Below are positions 61,877 through 64,000 of a stretch of DNA of 64,000 nt, piece after piece. The stretch is from a bacterium (lineage in GTDB: Bacteria; B130-G9). Under the pieces are notes generated by a model, which saw nothing but the letters and a program-made list of their open reading frames with translations, made no database searches and had not been told where the DNA came from. The position numbers were made by a program, and so were the translations under genes. The stretch is from positions 1-64,000 of the forward strand of contig DATLAJ010000132.1 in NCBI GenBank assembly GCA_035527515.1, in the 5' to 3' direction. How positions within the stretch are numbered: the stretch's first letter is position 1; each line of letters starts with the position of its first letter.

Positions 61877-64000
61877 TCACTTCCCGTTCTGGCGCTCTTC
61901 GCCGGAAGAGCTGACGAGGTCGCGGAGCACCTTGGCGACGCCCTTCCTGATGTTATAGACCTGCAAGGGCTGCACGCTCGGGTTGGACAGGTCTCCATGG
62001 ACACAGAAATAGACTGGGACGATCGTCTTGTTGTGCAGAGTTATGACCGGCCCGACAAAGGGTATCTTGTGCGCAATGTTCCCCATAGTCGGCATCAAGA
62101 AAACGCCGATGGTCGCCTCGATCGTCCCGCTCATCAGGTCAACGTCGCAGACCCCGGTCATCTTCATCGAGCTGGCATCAACGACGAGGTCGCGGGTAGA
62201 TAGAACGCCGTCGTCGAGCGTTGCCGAGCATTTCAGAAGTTTGTATGGCGTGCCCAAGGTCACGAAGTCCCTGAAGTCCATCTTGAACACTTTGAAGATG
62301 TCCATTAGCGAGAATATCTTGGAGAGTATTCCGAATCTCTTGATGACGCCGTCCCTCGATTTCAGATCGAACCGTCCCCTGGCGAAGTTCAGAAGCTCGT
62401 CTGCGTTGCTTCCACAGCCTTGAAATTGCCCCGAGACCCTCGCCCTGCCGGTCGCAAGAACCTTGCTTATGCCCAAGAGCTTAAGGAGCTCCTCGAGCTT
62501 GACGTCTTTCATCTTGAAATCGGTTTCAAACGACAGGCCGCACTCTGATAGGAACTGCGACACGAGGTTTGCAGTTAGCGTTCCATGACAGAAGTTCGCC
62601 TTGAAATCCTCGATCTTCATGACGCCATTCCTGACCGGCGCCGTCAGATCAATCCCCCCAAAATCACGCTCACCGACGGAGAAATCATCGACGCTTAGCG
62701 AGGCATCCACCGTTCCACGCCCAATGAAGGGTAGGCTCTGGAGCTGCCCAAGGTCGCCGGGTGGTGCCAAAGGCGCGGTCACGGAGGTCGCCGGGGCCTT
62801 CTCGGCCGTCTTGGCCCCTGCTCTAGACAAGGCGTGCAAAAAATCCTCGGTATTGAGCCTCGGCGACTTGATCCTCACTTGGAGGACGTTCTCTGTGAAA
62901 TTGGCGCGGGCGTCGAGCGACGCCTGCGACTGGCCGATCTTGACGGTCAAGCTCTCAACGGACAAAAGACCCGGCGAAAGGTGGAGAGAGCCGCTTATGT
63001 CAGTGAATCGCAGGCCTGCCCGCACCAATCCGAGACCGACCGCGTTTGCGCGCAGTCGCGAGTAGATTGCGGCGCCGTTAGGGATTTTTGGTCCGAGCTC
63101 GCCCTTGACACTTAGGATGAACTCGCCCGCGGCCGCGTTGGGGTCGAGTGCGTGCAAAAGCCGCGATACGTCGGCCATTCTGACCGGGTCGCCCTCGACC
63201 TCGAACTCAAGCCGAGGTTGTGCAAAATCAGCTGCGCCCCCAGTGATTTTCAGCTCCGACGAGCCAACCTGCACACTGCCTCTTAACTTGCTGAGGCGAG
63301 CGAGCTTTTCAAGCTTCGCAGCGAGCGAGACCGCGAGCTTCGCGCGCTCAGGGTCGAGGCAGATGTCCCCCCATGAGACCTGGCCCCGGGGCGAAACGTG
63401 CACATCAAGGGCAAGGTCATCTAGGACTCCCTGGGCATCAAGCTGGACTTCTGGGAACTCTGTGCAAGACAGTTCCTCGAGAAAAGTGGGGCCGAAGAGT
63501 GTCCTTAGATCAGAAAGCAGCGGTTTGGCCGAGAGGTGCACACGAACAGCAGTTTTTCTCCATTGCTCGGGTGCAAAGGCAGCCACGAGAGGTCCCTCCG
63601 CCTGCCCCGCGAGCTCAAAGTCGCTCTGTCCGAGCGCACCTGTGAGTCGCTCTATGTGAAGTTTGTCTTCGGCGAGCGCGATCTTGCCCGAGAGACGGGA
63701 CAGGGCGAGGGGTAAGTCTCGATGCAACACCTGCATGTCCTTGATCGCAACCGAGCCTCCGAATCTTACCTCTTGCGGCTTAGCCAGCGGGAAGTTCGCA
63801 GTCGCCTCAATCTTGGCCTTCCCGGATGTAAAATCGAGCTCTTTGGCCGCACTTCTAAGCCTGTCAGGCATCATCTGGGCCGCAAGTAACTTTTTTATCG
63901 TCCCTCCATCTGTCGTCAAGACGAGACCAGCCTGGCACAAGTGCGACGATGGGCGTCGGTTGGGAGAGCCAGACTCTTCAGCCTGCACGCTTTCTGGAAA
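61877..64000 (-). CDS. AsmA/YhdP-like envelope protein, C-terminal part (runs off the window)
   Basis: Over 700 residues are open to the right edge, so the 5' end is missing; the first in-window start (GTG 63988) is not a likely start. The sequence is a long beta-strand-rich groove protein with repeated domains (GSVQVGSSELKITGGAADFA, GSLHLSPGLLSVESLTVKIG), a C-terminal AsmA-like domain (VSGQFQGCGSNADELLNFAR, GRFDLKSRDGVIKRFGILSK) and a final segment VGPVITLHNKTIVPVYFCVH typical of YhdP-type proteins. These bridge inner and outer membranes and are thought to move phospholipid. It implies a Gram-negative envelope. Confidence 0.82.
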   Translation of the reverse strand, partial: FPESVQAEESGSPNRRPSSHLCQAGLVLTTDGGTIKKLLAAQMMPDRLRSAAKELDFTSGKAKIEATANFPLAKPQEVRFGGSVAIKDMQVLHRDLPLALSRLSGKIALAEDKLHIERLTGALGQSDFELAGQAEGPLVAAFAPEQWRKTAVRVHLSAKPLLSDLRTLFGPTFLEELSCTEFPEVQLDAQGVLDDLALDVHVSPRGQVSWGDICLDPERAKLAVSLAAKLEKLARLSKLRGSVQVGSSELKITGGAADFAQPRLEFEVEGDPVRMADVSRLLHALDPNAAAGEFILSVKGELGPKIPNGAAIYSRLRANAVGLGLVRAGLRFTDISGSLHLSPGLLSVESLTVKIGQSQASLDARANFTENVLQVRIKSPRLNTEDFLHALSRAGAKTAEKAPATSVTAPLAPPGDLGQLQSLPFIGRGTVDASLSVDDFSVGERDFGGIDLTAPVRNGVMKIEDFKANFCHGTLTANLVSQFLSECGLSFETDFKMKDVKLEELLKLLGISKVLATGRARVSGQFQGCGSNADELLNFARGRFDLKSRDGVIKRFGILSKIFSLMDIFKVFKMDFRDFVTLGTPYKLLKCSATLDDGVLSTRDLVVDASSMKMTGVCDVDLMSGTIEATIGVFLMPTMGNIAHKIPFVGPVITLHNKTIVPVYFCVHGDLSNPSVQPLQVYNIRKGVAKVLRDLVSSSGEERQNGK

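Overview
The window reads as one contig of an uncultured Gram-negative bacterium with moderately GC-rich DNA. It encodes lipoproteins, a Tat-exported lipoprotein, an AsmA/YhdP-like protein, sigma-28 and a CheA-like protein (flagellar or chemotaxis machinery), a CIRCE-controlled groESL operon, and the selenocysteine factor SelA. It also encodes a glutamyl-tRNA(Gln) amidotransferase subunit D of archaeal type. I cannot assign a phylum from sequence alone. The large right-handed beta-helix surface proteins, HEAT and FG-GAP proteins and abundant short dispersed repeats fit a poorly sampled candidate phylum.

Layout. 1-2.35 kb: a CheA-like gene (cut by the window edge) and fliA, both on minus. 2.8-8.1 kb: a plus-strand cofactor operon folK, deoxynucleoside kinase, panB, panC, panD, ybbR-like, pdxJ, with a convergent membrane protein. 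9.5-11.7 kb: promoter/CIRCE, groES, groEL, terminator. 12.0-12.8 kb: an IclR-type regulator. 13-17.5 kb: a minus-strand set of two secreted beta-helix proteins with a 39-residue peptide gene between them that looks like a RiPP precursor. 18-21.3 kb: exported PCMT lipoprotein, two paralogous membrane proteins, an NAD-dependent epimerase. 21.8-23.4 kb: a third beta-helix protein with near-identical internal repeats. 23.7-28.8 kb: PilZ protein, GT2, hypothetical membrane proteins, a frameshifted YjfB-like ORF and a Sel1-repeat lipoprotein with an in-frame TGA. 29-36.5 kb: gatD, a decayed S8-peptidase fragment, an S8 peptidase with a structured leader, a DUF6485-like protein, selA, a CCA-adding-type enzyme. 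36.5-40 kb: DUF457-type protein, hicBA, relics of a restriction-modification gene, dapA. 40-43.5 kb: a giant FG-GAP/Ig-like secreted protein. 43.7-53.2 kb: three GT-C membrane glycosyltransferases surrounding an isolated phage-type terminase cassette (sigma-like gene, small ORF, TerL, TerS). 53.3-64 kb: TerB-DnaJ protein, GT4, pseudo-receiver/HEAT protein, Tat-exported phosphodiesterase lipoprotein, zinc alcohol dehydrogenase, AsmA-like protein (cut by the edge).

How genes fit together. The pan operon makes pantothenate (CoA), and neighbours feed folate, PLP and deoxynucleotide salvage. SelA means the organism probably decodes some UGA codons as selenocysteine, which makes the UGA in the Sel1 lipoprotein worth testing, although a nonsense mutation is simpler. 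The GT-C, GT2 and GT4 enzymes, epimerase and phosphodiesterase suggest cell-envelope glycan work.

The strongest candidates for something undescribed are the 39-aa peptide between beta-helix genes, the stand-alone terminase cassette, archaeal-type GatD in a bacterium, and an ILEI-like domain fused to a PIG-V-like glycosyltransferase. Intergenic DNA is full of short dispersed repeats; some supply the 3' ends of genes.
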